Assembly (NCBI GenBank): GCA_001910725.1
Contig: MJGA01000007.1
Span: 1,488,001 to 1,552,000, forward strand
DNA from: Phanerodontia chrysosporium
Taxonomy: Eukaryota > Basidiomycota > Agaricomycetes > Polyporales > Phanerochaetaceae
DNA length: 64,000 nucleotides
Reading direction: 5' to 3'
Below the pieces are notes generated by a model. It made no database searches and had not been told where the DNA came from. It saw only the letters and a list, made by a program, of their open reading frames with translations. This document shows positions 1-13,106 of this stretch, in pieces (positions within the stretch are counted from its first letter, which is position 1; each line of letters starts with the position of its first letter). The translations under genes and the position numbers were made by a program.

Positions 1-3000
1 TGCATGTCGCCCATCCAGCCGAGTCTCTGTCCACGTGTGAAGGTGTGTTCGTCGTCGTTATGATGCGCAATGCGCGGCTCTGATCATCATTGGCGTAAAG
101 GCATAGATTGCGGATCTGGATGCGCAGAGGCTGCGGCTTGCTCCAGCCAGCAGGCTCTCGACTCTACTAGGTCGACCGACCAGGATGCCGGCCTCCGCAG
201 ACGTAAGACTACCAAGTCTACCCGCGACCTCCCTAAGGAACCTTGTGGAGAACATCGAACACTCGCTCGTAAGAACCAGCAGGCCACGCTGTCAGCGTTC
301 GGCTGCGTCTGCAAGGCGCTCCTTGCCCGTGGCCTCCAGTCGTGCTGCTCTCCTCGTGGACCCTCCGCTACCGCCCCTTTTAGCACTCAGTACCTGCACG
401 GACGGAACAAAAGCAATGGCTCACCGTCCTCGTGCTGCAGCGACAAGGCTTGCGGCAAAGCCAACGATCGCCCGCCCTCCCGGCGCTCCGTGGAGTCTTG
501 CTGCGCCACTGGGTGTTGTGGCAATAGGAGCGAAGCCGGCATTCGCACTGTTTCTCGCAAGTCTCGTCGATCTATTGACTCCTGCGGTGGCGGCGGCTGT
601 TGCGGCGATGGCGGCACGTCCAACGGACAATGTGCCCGCCGATCCCGGGGCAGCGTGGATTCATGCTGCGCAGCCAGCTGCTGCAAGGACGAAAGTCAAC
701 TTGACATCTGTTCACTCCGGAAGAGCCGGGAGTCCCTGAAGTCGTGCGGTGAAGACTCTTGCTGTGTAAAGGAGGGGGCTATCAAGACCTCGGCCGACAT
801 CGAGAAACGCCCTTTGCCCTCAGGAACGGCGCGCAGCGTTAACCATTGCGTGCTTGCGGTGAAGGGCATGACTTGTGTCGGCTGCGAGAACAAGCTCATC
901 GTCGCGTTGAAGGCCCAGAACGCGATCAGTAACATCAAGACGAGCTTCGTCCTTTCTCGAGCCGAGTTCGACTACAGCTGCGACCCGGAGGATTTGCCGG
1001 TACTCATCCAAGCTATTGAGAAGCGTACAGGCTTTACCGCAGAAGAGATAACCGTGCCTGCGTCTGCTCGTGTCCTCGAGGTCACTACGTCGATGCCCGC
1101 AAAGATGGCATCGATGTTACCCCCTGCAGGCATCTTGGAGACGAAGAAGGTGAAGAAGGATACTTTCCGCATCGTATATGACCCTCGCAAAATCGGGGCG
1201 CGAGATGTATTGGCGGAATACGAGAGTTGTTTCCCTGTCCTGGCCCCCGAGCCGAAAGACCCGGCGCTGACTGCCACTGCTAAGCACGTTCGAGTTCTTC
1301 TTACTCGCACGACGATCTCTGCCATCCTCACCATCCCTGTCTTGATTATGGCCTGGGCTCCACTTCCCGCTCATCCCAAGGCGTACGCCATCGCTTCGCT
1401 AGTGCTCGCTACCCTCGTACAAATTGGTATCGCCGGCCCATTCTACCAGCACACCTTCACAAGCCTTTTTCTGTCTGGTCTCATTGAAATGGACCTTCTC
1501 GTCGTACTCAGTACGACTACCGCATATGTCTACTCGGTCATCGCCTTCGCCTTCCAGATGATTGACCGTCCACTCCAGGGCGGAACCTTCTTCGAGACCA
1601 GCACCCTTTTGATGACCTTGATCATGTTCGGCCAACTGGCGAGCGGATATGCTCGTCAGCGCGCCGTCGCTGCGATCTCCTTGCGCTCCCTCCAAGAAAC
1701 TACAGCGATTCTCGTCACGAGGCACACGGACGGAACTACCTCAGAGGAGACAATTGATGCTCGCCTCTTGCAGCATGGCGATATCTTCCGTGTCGATCCA
1801 GACGCTACCGTAATCACGGACGGAGTGGTGGTCTTCGGCGCGAGCGCAGTCGACGAGTCCATGATCACCGGCGAGTCTACGCCGGTGGAGAAGGCACCGC
1901 GCAGCGAAGTCCTCGCAGGCACGCTCAACGGGCCCGGGACCTTGCTCGTGCACGTCACGCGCCTCCCAGGCGACAACACCATCAGCGACATCGCGAACAT
2001 GGTCGACGATGCCCGTTTCTCTCGTGCGCACATTCAGGGGCTCGTCGACCGCATTTGCACGTGGTTTGTGCCTGCCGTGCTTGCGCTTGCGGTGATGACG
2101 TTCGTCATCTGGATCCTGGTCGGCATCTACGGGAAGAAACAGAGCAAGGGCGCCGCGGTTGTGAACGCTATCACCTACGCCATCGCCGTCTTGGCGATCT
2201 CTTGCCCATGCGCGATCGGGCTCGCCGTCCCGATGGTGGTCCTGATTGCCAGCGGTGTTGGTGCAAGGTTCGGGATCGTGTTCAAGTCTGCAACGACTAT
2301 TGAGACGGCACGAGAGACGACGCACGCGGTATTCGACAAGACGGGGACGCTGACTGCTGGCCAACTCCAAGTCTCACGTACCGAGATTCTTTGCGACAGG
2401 GTTAACGACGATTCACTCGTCACGAAGCATCTCGTTCTGGCCCTGGTCTCCGCGAGTAGGCATCCCGTTGCGCGGGCTATCGCAGCTCATCTTAACAAGG
2501 ACGACGAGGTAGTTTGCCTCCAGGACCTGGATGTCGAAGAGATCACGAGCAAGGGCATGCAATGCACTCTCCAGGACAAGCTTCTGCAGGGCGGGAATGC
2601 CAAGTGGCTTGGACTCGATGAGCACCCAGTCGTTCGCCCTCTGCTGGATGCCGGCTACACGACATTCTGCGTCACCTACGATCATGCGCTCATCGCCGTC
2701 TTCGGGCTGTCCGACTCCATCCGCACCGAGGTTCCCGCCCTGCTCTCAGCTCTCAGGGCCCGCGGCATCGGCATTTCTATCTTGAGTGGGGACCACGCCG
2801 TCGCTGTCGAACGCGTAGCGTCGGCACTGGACATTCCCGCAGAGCGCGTCCGCGCGAGCTGTCTCCCCGCCGACAAGGCGGCGTACATTCGCGACTTGCA
2901 GGCACGCGGCGCACGGGTTCTCTTCTGCGGCGACGGCATCAACGACAGCGTCGCTCTTGCGCAGGCCAACGTCGGCGTACACATGGCGTGCGGTGCGGGT

Positions 3001-3270
3001 GTGCATGCGGCCTCTGCCGCGGCGGACGCAGTGCTCATCCACTCCTCGCTCGATGGCATCCTGGCGCTCATCGGTCTCAGCGACGCCGTTCGCCGGAGGA
3101 TCATGCTCAATTTCGCCTGGGCAGCGTTGTACAACATCGTCGCTATCCTCTTTGCGGCCGGGGCCTTCGTTGACGCACGCGTTGCCCCTGCTTATGCAGG
3201 CCTCGGCGAGGTCGTCAGCGTGCTACCTGTTATCATGGTCGCCATGCAGCTGCGATGGTATACAGCTTGA
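1..3270 (+). CDS. PCA1: Pca1-like heavy-metal P1B-type ATPase with cysteine-rich N-terminus (5' partial)
   Basis: Heavy-metal (copper/cadmium class) transport ATPase that pumps metal out of the cytosol. Counting from the ATG at 70, the protein shows an HMA metal-binding site MTCVGC (about residue 267), actuator TGES (about 600), the transmembrane CPC triad (about 711), phosphorylation site DKTGTLT (from 756), the SRHP nucleotide-binding motif (about 797) and GDGIND (about 954), followed by the last membrane helices and a stop at 3270. Before the HMA domain are five clusters of paired cysteines about 30 residues apart, as in fungal Pca1. The ATG at 70 is probably not the true start: a GTGTGT donor at 43 and a TAG acceptor at 106, with branch point CTGAT, join an open frame at 3-42 in the right phase, so the gene begins upstream of the window. 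Family assignment is firm; metal specificity is inferred. Confidence 0.9.
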
Positions 3271-3764
3271 AACATCTGTGATCAGAACGCAGGCCTGAAT
3301 GTTTGTTGTTTGTACATCTGATCTCGGTGTGCGGTAGAAGTCAGCTTCAATCTCGTACTTGCCAACTGGACGTCGCTCTTTACGTATCGCCGATTGTTTT
3401 TTGTGTCCACTCCATATGAACTACCAGTGCCACTAATTGTAGCGTTCGGGACGAGAACGGCTCGCACAGAGCGTATGCCAAATAACTCTTGCCCTGCAAT
3501 CCGGCTCTTCACCTCAGATATCGCAAACACCACCGTGTCGATGTAGCAGAGAAAGGTAATCCATGTAGTACGGTAGGACATGGTAAACAGATGAAGTGGC
3601 TACCGTAACCCGCTTCCTTGAAGGTCTTGCGTTTGTTAGGATACTGAAACATCAGCAACTTCATGCGGTCCATACATCGCCGTGACTCGGGCCTAATGTG
3701 TACCTGCAACGACATCAAGCACACATTCGTGACAAGTGGAGCGAAACTCACGTCCGTCCGCAAA
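3271..3764. other. Intergenic spacer between convergent genes
   Basis: Short reading frames occur on the minus strand (3282-3581 and 3509-3763) with a good-looking GTGAGT...TTGCAG intron near 3705-3752, so a further 3' exon of the gene at 3765-9006 is possible. The main frame of that gene, however, reaches a stop at 3765 before this donor. I see no recognisable protein motif here. Confidence 0.4.
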
Positions 3765-6700
3765 TCACGGTCGTTGTATTACACGCTTCCACAGCCTACT
3801 AGTTCGCCTTTCCAGGAGACTTGAATTCTGCATCGCCAAGTCAGTCGGGTTCTCAGAAGGATCCGCCGTGCTCTGTGAGGGTCGTTGGGATTTGACTGTG
3901 AGTTCGCGGACCGACTCGAGCAAGGCTCCGTCTGAAAACCCAGCTCTGGTAGGTATTATACCGGTGTGCTCCTGGAGAAGCTGTAGATCTGGTTCGACAG
4001 AGTCACAGCTTGGAACGTGACGACTTGGCGTGCGCTCATGCGGACTCCCAGGTCGTTGATATTTAGCAGTGTTGGCCGCAAGTTGCTGCTCGAGGGCCTC
4101 AACACGCGACTCCAGCCTCCGGATAGTGTTCGTCAAGCCGCCTATCTGATCTTTGAGCTCTTGTACACTGGTCGATAGCTGCGCGTCCGCGTATCTCTGT
4201 TCAGACACCCGTGAAGCGTTCCCAGTATCCCATGCTGTTCTCGGCATTGACTGTAGACCCAGAACGACGCCCTCAAGCCGCCCGCAGTGTTGAGCGAATG
4301 ATTGTGTCGTGGATTGCTCGTAAGTGCGAAGACGCGTGTGGAGCTCGTCGAAGTGTCTTCTCAATATCTCTTCCATGTCGTCCGCTCGGAGACTTGTGGA
4401 CGACGCGGTTGACACTGTCCTGACTTGCGAATAGGCTCCTTCCTGTGTTGCGTCGCGGCTGAAACCTGAGGCCGTGAAGCGAACCTGCCGACCGCTAGCG
4501 GTGGCTGGCTGTTCTGGTATTGGACCCGTCCACGGTGGAACTACTGCCTCCAGCACCGTGGGCACATCCCTCGCAAGCGTCGCGGGCAGAGTACGAGGTG
4601 TAACCATAGTGTAGGCAGGCTGTACGCTGAACGACGCAGCATTACCTTGAGAAGGACTGCCCTCGGGAATGACAGGCCCCGCAGACTCGAACAGACCAGC
4701 TGTATTGGAGGAGTCCCATGGAAACTGCGCCCCGTATGATTCATGTCCGCTGGCAGCCCGTTGTGTAGCGATCTTTATAGGATCGTTAGCCTGTGCTTCT
4801 AGCTGAGGTGCGAATGGCTGCGATTGGTAGAATGGAGGTGTAGATGAAGGCGAGGTGGGTTCGTCGGGAAGGAGGTTGTCATGGTGTGCTGCATCCACTT
4901 TAGGCTGAGTAGAGAAGTACGACTGGCGTCTTGAATCGTGGATGGTCTCAGATGATAACAAAGTCGTAGCTCGTCTTGTTCTATGTCCGCCGGATACGCC
5001 AGTGTCGAGCTGCAGACCCGGGGAGGGATTTACCGGTGCCTCTGCAGCAGTGTGGACCGTTGCGAGGGGACTACTCTGATACCGGTGGGTAGATCTCGTC
5101 ACAGTGACTATGTTTTGAGGCGCGAAATTGTCGGCAGCGACGAGGAGTAAGCTATGCCACCAACAATGCTTGCTTGTCATGGAAGGATCTGCTGAAGATC
5201 ATCATCAGTTTAGTCTTGGGTTTCATGGCGTCGCTGGGCAGAAAAGCCCTACCGGAGAGATCATCCGTCGCTGCCCCTGATCCATTCAGTCTCTCCAAGA
5301 GAAGCCAGTAGACCCGCATATTCTCGCTTTTGTTGCAGCCTTGACAAATCATAATCTCTAGAAGACATAACTTGTCAACAAGTTCTGACCATGTTGTAGG
5401 CAAAACTTAGAAGCTCACCCTTGCTGTTATCATGGCAGTCCAAACAATACCAATATGATGTGCTTCCAGTGTCCACAGAACCTTTGCACATATGACAGGC
5501 CTTGAGAAGCCGGCCCTGTTGTCCTAGACCAGAGAACGGATCATTCGAGGATATCGTATGCGCTGACCCCAGAATTTGTTGAAAGCCGTATGAAGAAAGC
5601 CGTCGAGAAGTGGCACGAGCCGATGTGAGGATGTCATTGTTCCACTTATTGTATGTGAACTTCCTCACTTGTAGGAAGGATGGGTGATCATGTTGAGTGA
5701 CAACACATCGACCAGGGTATGGCAGCAGGATGTCGTCAAAGAAACAGGTCATGCAATAGTCTGTAGTCCGATTGCGATGTCCTGACTCTTCACTTAGGTT
5801 GTCAATGCACGCCAAGCAAGTCATCCGTGTCATTGAAAGAGTCCTTCTCTTGCAACTGTCACATTCGACTGGGCTGAAATTATTTTGAAGTTAGAGCAAT
5901 GGCTGACAAGTGAGGAGAAATGCAATCACATACGTGTGCAAGATCTGTCTCCTTATGACCCACTCTATCAATGCACAACAGTACTGGAGCTTCTGCTGAG
6001 AAGTTGTCCTGACTATATCATCCACACTGGATAATATAGTCTCCACTTGCATTCTAGCAGGCTTCCATGAAGTCGGACGGGCATGGGGAAGTATTGCACG
6101 GGAATATGACTCCTTGACTGCTGCCTCCTTGACCATTGTTGTGAAGGAATCGCCTGGTGTTGGGGTGCAGCTGCTAGTATCGCGTAGCACGACACTTTGA
6201 TCGATACACAATCGAACAAAATAGAACATTTCATCAGTTGCATCGGTGAGCACCCGCTCCGCATATTGATATGTCCAGGCTGGTCCGAATATTGACTCCG
6301 AGAGTGGTGCAGTAGAGGGTGATAGCTCATGCATCAGTGAGCTCTTAGGCAGAGTGGAAGTTGGCTGTGCAATGAAACCACTGCAACGATCTCTCCGTCC
6401 CTTCATATATGCTGAGGCTCCCAGGGATTGGAAGTTATAGACATACTGGTACTGATCACACATTACTCAGCTCATGGTCCATCTTTGTTGATCAAAAAAT
6501 AACACGCACAAGACCCATTGCAAAATCCTCAATGTCTCCCTTGATCTTTGCAGCTCTTGAGGATGATCCTGTTGCTGTGATGTCAAGCATGTCTGAAAGG
6601 AAGCCATTCGTTGAACAGGTCAACTTAGAATGAAGAGCCCTGGGGTGAAGGCTTAAACGTACCTTTTCTTGCTGCTATCCTGTAGTAGCCGAGATGTAGT

Positions 6701-9006
6701 AGCATCCACAAAGAGGCACGTAATTCAAGCACACGATGGTCATCCAGCTTTTCAGCTGTGGCCTGTTCTACGAGCCTGAAGGTCTCCTCAAGAAGAAGAT
6801 TGAGGAGGGGAAGCACAGTCTGCTACAGTAATCAGTGCCATGAGAAATATTTTTGGTGAATCCACTTACAATGTCAAGTCGTCTGTGTCCAATCACAACC
6901 TGCACAGTGTAGGGTCCCAACTCATACTTGGCTGACTGGAGAAGTTGGCGCATCTCGTCCTCCTCGGCCTTGACAAATCCTTCAAATTGTGCAAAAACTT
7001 CAGGCAGTGGACTTGCTTTGCGCTTCAAGACTGTCTTGTATATTCCTGCAAGGTAACAATCGCAAACATGGAATACGCCTTCTCCTAGAAGTTTTTGAAC
7101 AGCAGCGCAGTTGACTGGAAGGACGTGAGCCATCTTGTCATGCAACTGATCAAGATACCCATTGATTGAGTTATAATAATGCAGTGCAACAAGCTCGCGC
7201 CCTGTATCGGAGTTCAGTGAGGCCGAGTCAAGTGAGATGCATACATGCAGGCTTGGTGGTCTCTGCTCACCTATTGTCCAGTAGGCCAACCAGCGCGGTA
7301 GACTTTGTATCAGAGTGAGCCAAATCAGTTATTGATCAAACTCTGAATTGAGTACACACCTCCATCTCTCAGGTTTCTGACAGCGAGAGGTTGAAAAGGC
7401 ATTGATTTCCTCGATTGTAACTGTCCTCGAGCCATCAGCGTCGATAGCTTCTGACAAGCCAGGCCCCCATTCCTTTGTCAGGAACTTTGTCGCCCATGAA
7501 TCCACTGGGCTTGCAGGTAGCGCAGACACCCCCTGGAGCGGTCGCATCTGTTCTCCAGCAAATCTGAGTAGTTCTTCCACAACAATATTGACGTTGGGCC
7601 TTGCTGTCCAGTTCTAAGTGATTTGTGAGTATGCACATGTGCTCTTCGAAGTTCGGAACTTTCAGCCTTACGTTATCTATCCAAAGTTTGCGTATATCCT
7701 GCATATGAGTTAGTACTGATATATCATGTAGCAGTTAACCATGTGTGCTCACACTATCCTGTAATTCTGTGCACAAGTTCCGCCCAACAGCCCCTGCTTG
7801 CAGAGCTGTGTAGAGTCGATCCCATTGTTTCTCGAAGAGCTTCTCAACGCCCTCCTGGTGGTGCTGCAACATTGTCTGCATCTCCAACTGCAAGTCTTGT
7901 AAGTCTCTCCCGATTTCATTATAGACGTACGAGAATCGTTCGTCATCTTCACTCGACCAAGCCTGAACTGCCAGCGCCTTGAATTCTTCGAGTAAGACCT
8001 GGTCCTGCAAGATAGCCTGGGAACCGCCGCTGCCATCAACGAACTCCAACGTCTTACGCTCCTTGAGAGGGCGAAGCTCTGTAAACAGCTTCAACGTATG
8101 TCCTATGGCCCTGAGCTCTACGTGACTGGCTGAGGCGATCAAAGTCGAAATCGCGGATAGAACACGGTGCACGTTCTTCTGGTGGGTTTCGAACTTCTGC
8201 GAAAAGCCGACAAAGATCTTCTCCCAATGGGATCCGAAAAGCATCCTCGCTAGCCACGGAGTTATCAGCAGTTTGTGCGAATGGAGCAATGGACACGCAT
8301 ACTGAAGGGGTTTTTATCTCGGAACGCTGCACACTTCTTTGCGCACTCCTTGATGTCTGTTGCAATATCTTTGATACATTGACCCAGGCGCTCCTGAAGG
8401 GAGATCGACTTGTCCGGCATAGGATATTGATCTTGAAATTCACACAGCCTATGTCGAACGATCAGAGGGATGTATCAGGCGACACAACACTTCGGAGTGT
8501 GCGCACCATGCTACCAGTCTCATTGTGTTACACATATCCGCGTGCAGCTGCAATATGCGTTTGTCGTTCTCCTGCCGGGTGATCTCGAGTTCAAGTGCGG
8601 CCTTGAATGCCAATGCCGCAACTGGCAATTGTGTGTCAGACATGTAGAGAGCGTCATGAGTTTTGACAAACCTGCAACAAACGGGTGGACCCTGCTAACA
8701 TAGTCTAGCACGTCTACAAGCCCTTGAAGGTGAGGCCCAATGTTGTCGACTGTAAATTCGGCGATCGCTTGAAACTGGGATGCTATTTGACTCTCAGCAG
8801 CGCGCTGGGCATCGTCTATCGCTTGATCGCTTTTCGCAACTGGGCACCAAAGGATGAGCAGTAGATGACGATGGGTTATTCTCCAACTCACCTATAGCGT
8901 CGACCCGAGGACGCTGCGGAAGAGTGCAATCTCCTAGCTTCGACAGCGCTGCCTGAGCATCGGCAATCTCGTCTTGAGTGCTCGAATCCAGTGTTGTATT
9001 CTTCAT
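3765..9006 (-). CDS. Large EF-hand / ZZ-like zinc-finger / coiled-coil protein
   Basis: Fourteen exons: complement of 3765-5191, 5253-5357, 5419-5873, 5934-6451, 6510-6592, 6663-6819, 6870-7302, 7360-7613, 7672-7698, 7753-8249, 8303-8448, 8507-8621, 8672-8839, 8892-9006. All phases agree and the sum is exactly 1,500 codons. Residues 1-347 form a helical N-terminal module (VSRVHPF...LEITRQENDK) that I know from agaricomycete EF-hand proteins. One canonical EF-hand loop, DADGSRTVTIEE, lies at 414-425, so calcium binding is likely. From about 842 there are CxxC pairs of a ZZ/RING-like finger, then a second set (CHMC, CLDC, CQGC). The last exon encodes about 475 residues of low-complexity Ser/Thr/Pro-rich sequence with a coiled coil near 1370-1410. 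Function is unknown. A 42-nt in-frame stretch around 7230 could be an extra intron. Confidence 0.75.
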
Positions 9007-9914
9007 CGAAGCTAGTACGCAGGGAAGGTGTAGATATGGATGTTTGCGCGACTGTAGGGAGCGAACGCAGGACGAGAGAGGTGTGCGAAACTGGCGACAC
9101 CTATGTCCGTGGAAATCCTGCTAGCGGGTAGGGCGCCAGGTTGAAGGCAGTGATCTCTGGGTGACGTGCCCGCGCTATCCTGTCAACGAGAATCCATCGC
9201 CGTCAAGCCCGCAGAAGTAAGGTTTACGCCAGTGTACCGCCCGGGAACCACCCTGCCTGGGGCCCACGGCATGCGCTCGCACGCATTCGCGCGAGCCCAC
9301 GGGTTGTACAAGGATGGCAGAGTCATAGCGGTGTAAAGCCAGACAATTTGGCAGCAAAGAGTTCCTATGAGGAATATCCAGTCTTGTACATGACTGCTAG
9401 CGCACCCTACAATAGAATATACGGTGAGCCCAGAACTTTTGACAGTATGTGAATGCTGACCTCTTACTTATTGAAACTTTATCATACTTTACGCCAGTAT
9501 GCACAAGTCTCTCCGTGCACCATGTATGCACAAAGACGACGGATCATCTCTGACATGTGGAGATCGCACCAAATATATGCGCGAGAAATGCGCGTTCTTC
9601 GCGTCGTTGATCCTGCAGCGGGCGTGTGTAAGCCTGATGTAGGTAACTTGGAGAGGTGACGTGGGCCATAGATTGCAAGATCTCAATCAGTTGAGCATGG
9701 CAGAGAGTATGGCGACCATAGCAGAGGCCTGGCGGGAGGCGCGAGCGCAAGCCGTGACTCGCGACCCCTGCCACCACGATGAGTCCCACAGGACCCCGAG
9801 AGGCTCCCGTGCCCACGTCCTCACCTGAACGGATACAGTGGCCTCGCCAATAACGAGGGCGGGATACCGACTTCGAAGAATACTTTACGTCGACGACGAT
9901 TGCAGCGGCACAGT
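9007..9914. other. Intergenic region
   Basis: Only short unconnected frames on both strands. It holds the upstream region of the EF-hand gene (start at 9006). No RNA gene or repeat recognised. Confidence 0.5.
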
Positions 9915-12075
9915 TAGGCCTCGCTCATTGCTATCGCCGGCAGCACCTCCGTGACGTGTGCCATGTGCACGTTGCGACCACACGCTTTTCATCAAGGCTC
10001 ACGAGCCCCCAAGACCTCGAGCTATACATGTCTTTCCTCCCCTTGTTCTCGCCCCCGATCTCCCCACTAATCCTTCCCACCACACCTCCTCTCCTTGCTT
10101 CTAGAACCTGGCGAGTGAACCATGATAGCGGCAAAAACGCGTCAAGCAGGATCCATAGGCGCACAAACAATGACTAAAGACGACAACTACAAGCCAGAGA
10201 AACTTGGCAAGAGAATTCCAACGAAGCAGGACAGAGCATTTGTGTATGTATTCCATGTCCTGCTTTGCACGACCGATCCTTACAAATACAGATAGTGATG
10301 CGTGTCAGAGCCTGTTGCTTTCAACCATGCGCATGAGGGTTCAAGGCAATGGCCCATCTTCTCTTTCTCATCGTACAGCGTTCACAGGGCCGCGTCACCC
10401 AGCGACGGCTTCCTGAGTCCGATGACTCTGGCCCACCGCTTCGCGTTCTCAAGGCCCCGCTTGACCGACCCCTTCCAAGGCAGCGTCCAGCATCTGGGCA
10501 CGACTCGCACGGCATTCGCCAGGCGACGGGGCCTCTTGAACATTGATGCTGGGGCAGCGATACCCACTCCCTCAACTTCGGAACGTTCGTCAAGCGGGCG
10601 GAAGCGGCTTCGGGAATCGGCGATGACGCGCTGGACAACCGCGGCGTACTCCTCGACACTGGGATATAGTGGTTGGTCCAGAACAAAGTACGTGTCTTCC
10701 TCTTCCAGGGAGGCGCACTCGGATGTGGTGGTACATGACAACCGAGTCGGAGGGGCGCAGGAGGGTGGACGAAGCTCGGAACGCTCGACGAGGCCGTCGA
10801 AGGGCTGCTGCTGTGCTCATCCGTGGGCGGGTGGCGAGGGTCGTCACCGTACGCAAAGTCGTCATCACTTGGTGCGTCGCACCCCGGAACCCCTTCGACC
10901 GCGACCTGAACGACTTTCTCCTCGTACTCCGGCTCGACTCGCACCGGCTCGTACATACTGCTTCCGCCACCATCGCCGCCTCGTACTCGTCCGCGTCCAC
11001 AGCCTTCATTTCCACCATCACCTGTCGCACCACCTGCGCCGCAAGCCTCGACGGCATAAAGAGCGCGTCTCCCAGCTGTCGGGCACGGCTGTGGCGGCTA
11101 TGATCCCCTGACGCAAGGATCGCGAAGAACTCCTCACGTGGGTCAATCGTGGCCTGCGCACGGGGGATCAATGTCGAGTGGCGAGCGCCGGATGGCCCAC
11201 AATCGTTCCTGGGGACCTCCTCGATGCCAAAGGAGGAGAAGCCTTCACCGAGACGCATCAGCACCAATCCTTCGGCGTCACTAGCCGCCGATGCGTTTTG
11301 CCCCTCGTACGCAAGCATTCGCATGCTCATCGGCTGCGATCTGGTGGGCGATCCTGGCGGCGTCGGGAAGAGCTCGGCCCCGATCTCCCTGGCGCGGCCG
11401 TAGAGGTCGCGCCGCCCAGAAGCCAGTATGCCGAAAAACTCTTCGGCAGACGACTGCGAGCTCACCGAGCTCGTGGGCGAGAGCGGTGGCGTAGTGAGGG
11501 TCGGCGATGCTAGCGACGAGACGCGCGTGTTGGGGCGGCGGCGCGGCGTCGACGGTCGGCCGTGGCGGACCATCGGGTGAAGAAGCGCATGCTGAAGCGG
11601 CGTCAGCTCCTGCGGCGGGGTTGTGGGCGACCCTGTCGAGTGAGTGGGTCAGCGCTGCGATGCGACAATAGTGGCGCAGAACTTACCTGCTACAAAAGCC
11701 GCTCTGTCAGTGCCCAATCATGCGCTGCATTCTTCTTGTACGGTTGTTTTTGTTCTTTCTGAACAGAAGCAGTTGTACACGACGACTCGCAGTCGCCCTG
11801 CACGACACTGCAATTGTCGAGCGGCGGCAAGCTAGCGTGGCTTGGGCCATTGCCTCGATTGTCGGTCATTGCTATCGCATTGAAGGCGCGAACAGCAGCC
11901 TTCTGGGATGGCGGACGGTCTGTACGCTGTCGGGGCGGGGAGATCATCGTGGTTGAAGTTGAACGAGAGGTAGGCGCCCCGAGTCGCCCTTAAAACCAGC
12001 TGACTATTATGGATAGGTCGTTGTATTCTCCGCGGCGTGATGCCTCTCTGATGAACGCCCGTTTAGTTTTCTACG
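9915..12075 (-). repeat. Inverted-repeat arm A (about 2.1 kb)
   Basis: Read on the minus strand this matches 20985-23125 on the plus strand along its length: the promoter side (AATACAACG.CCTATCCATA, then ATAGTCAGCTGG), the coding region, and the 3' flank (GTGGTCGCAACGTGCA). The promoter-side match is near identical over about 150 bp; the coding and 3' parts have diverged more and carry indels. The arms point towards each other and are separated by about 8.9 kb with at least four unrelated genes. I see no transposase and did not find a target-site duplication. Confidence 0.85.
10382..11947 (-). pseudogene. Copy A of a lineage-specific gene family, frame-disrupted
   Basis: Relative of the gene at 21124-22729. 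Exon 1 starts at 11947 (or an internal ATG about 26 codons later) and shares the stretch VQGDCESSC with copy B. A GTAAGT donor follows near 11684 and an acceptor near 11630, but the exon 1 frame meets a TAG just before the donor. Exon 2 carries two copies of a 25-residue motif, EEFFGILASG...AREIGAELF and EEFFAILASG...ARQLGDALF, and near the end YPSVEEYAAVVQRVIADSRS. Reading this product needs frame changes near 10,930 and 10,755; at the second, copy A has one C fewer than copy B in a C run. No known domain. Either a decaying duplicate or a gene with sequence errors. Long frames on the opposite strand here (10302-11111) are shadows. Confidence 0.6.
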
Positions 12076-13106
12076 TCGAAAGGGCCGACGGTCACGTTCT
12101 TTTCTCGAAAGATAAGATGCGGTCTGGACAAGATGCGTACGGTCCGAGGGGCATCGCTACCGTCTCTCCCTAGGCTGTCCCCTTCGACGAACGGTCTTGC
12201 TTCAGCTGTCGATTATTGGTGTACTATACAGTTTAAAGCTGGCGAGAGCCTTGCGGCAGACTTTAGAAGAATTATTCGCTGTCGACTCACTTCTTGTCAT
12301 GCCGACGGGCCGACAGTCTCACATCGTACCGAGGCGACCACAAGCGCTGGCGGCGTCCGCCCGGTGGCGTACATCGAGACAGCGGAAAGAACTTATCAGA
12401 CAATTAGATGGCTCGCGGCACGAGACTCAAGGATGACCACTCATGCGGAGTACTTATGCTCCCCCTGTATTGCCTCTTGGCCGTATGGCTTGAGAACTTA
12501 TACGGTGTGGCGCAAGTACGATCTAACGGAGGTCAGCGTTTTGCAACGGCGGGAGCTGTGGCGGCCAGGGACGGTCTCCCGTGGTTCTACTTATGACCCA
12601 TTTTCCACGAGTCGCCATCTTCATGCAATTCTCAGCCTTTCACCGGTCTCCTCAGCTCGACGACAACAAACGAACGAGATGCAGTCTGGCAGATCATGGG
12701 CTACGGTATCCGAGGAGCAAGGGTCGTAACAATAGGTCTCCTTCGTTTGCCAAAGCTCCATTTTTGTCTACGGAGATTCGGAAGTTGCCCAATTCAATAA
12801 GACTATATGCACCAGCAAACGCATCGAGTAAACATCCCAGGAGTGTACCTGTTCTCTTTCATTAGAGAGAATCCCGAAGTACCTAGCACAAGAATATAGC
12901 TAATGAACTTGAGTAAATATATGTAGCCGCGCTTAGACTTGAAAGCAGCTACATGTGTACCGATCTACACCTGACAAGTCGGCTTCTCAGCAAACACGTC
13001 AAAAAGGTCTAGCAGTGAGACGCTGAGTTGGGGACTGTTTGCCTAGGTTGTGTCTGCAGCCTCGAGTTGAGCCAGGCATTGGCAGTGGCGTATACGCACA
13101 GCGTAC
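12076..13106. other. Intergenic region
   Basis: A 198-codon frame on the plus strand (12133-12729) has no recognisable motif, no splice logic and no partner in arm B, so I treat it as chance. Nothing else seen. Confidence 0.5.

Noticed and set aside
1741..2370. 209-codon minus-strand frame
   Set aside because: Lies antisense to the catalytic core of the Pca1-like ATPase; composition reflects the coding strand.
10302..11111. 269-codon plus-strand frame
   Set aside because: Antisense shadow of copy A; the matching copy B shows that the minus strand is the coding one.
12133..12729. 198-codon plus-strand frame
   Set aside because: No motif, start context or splice logic, and outside the inverted repeat.
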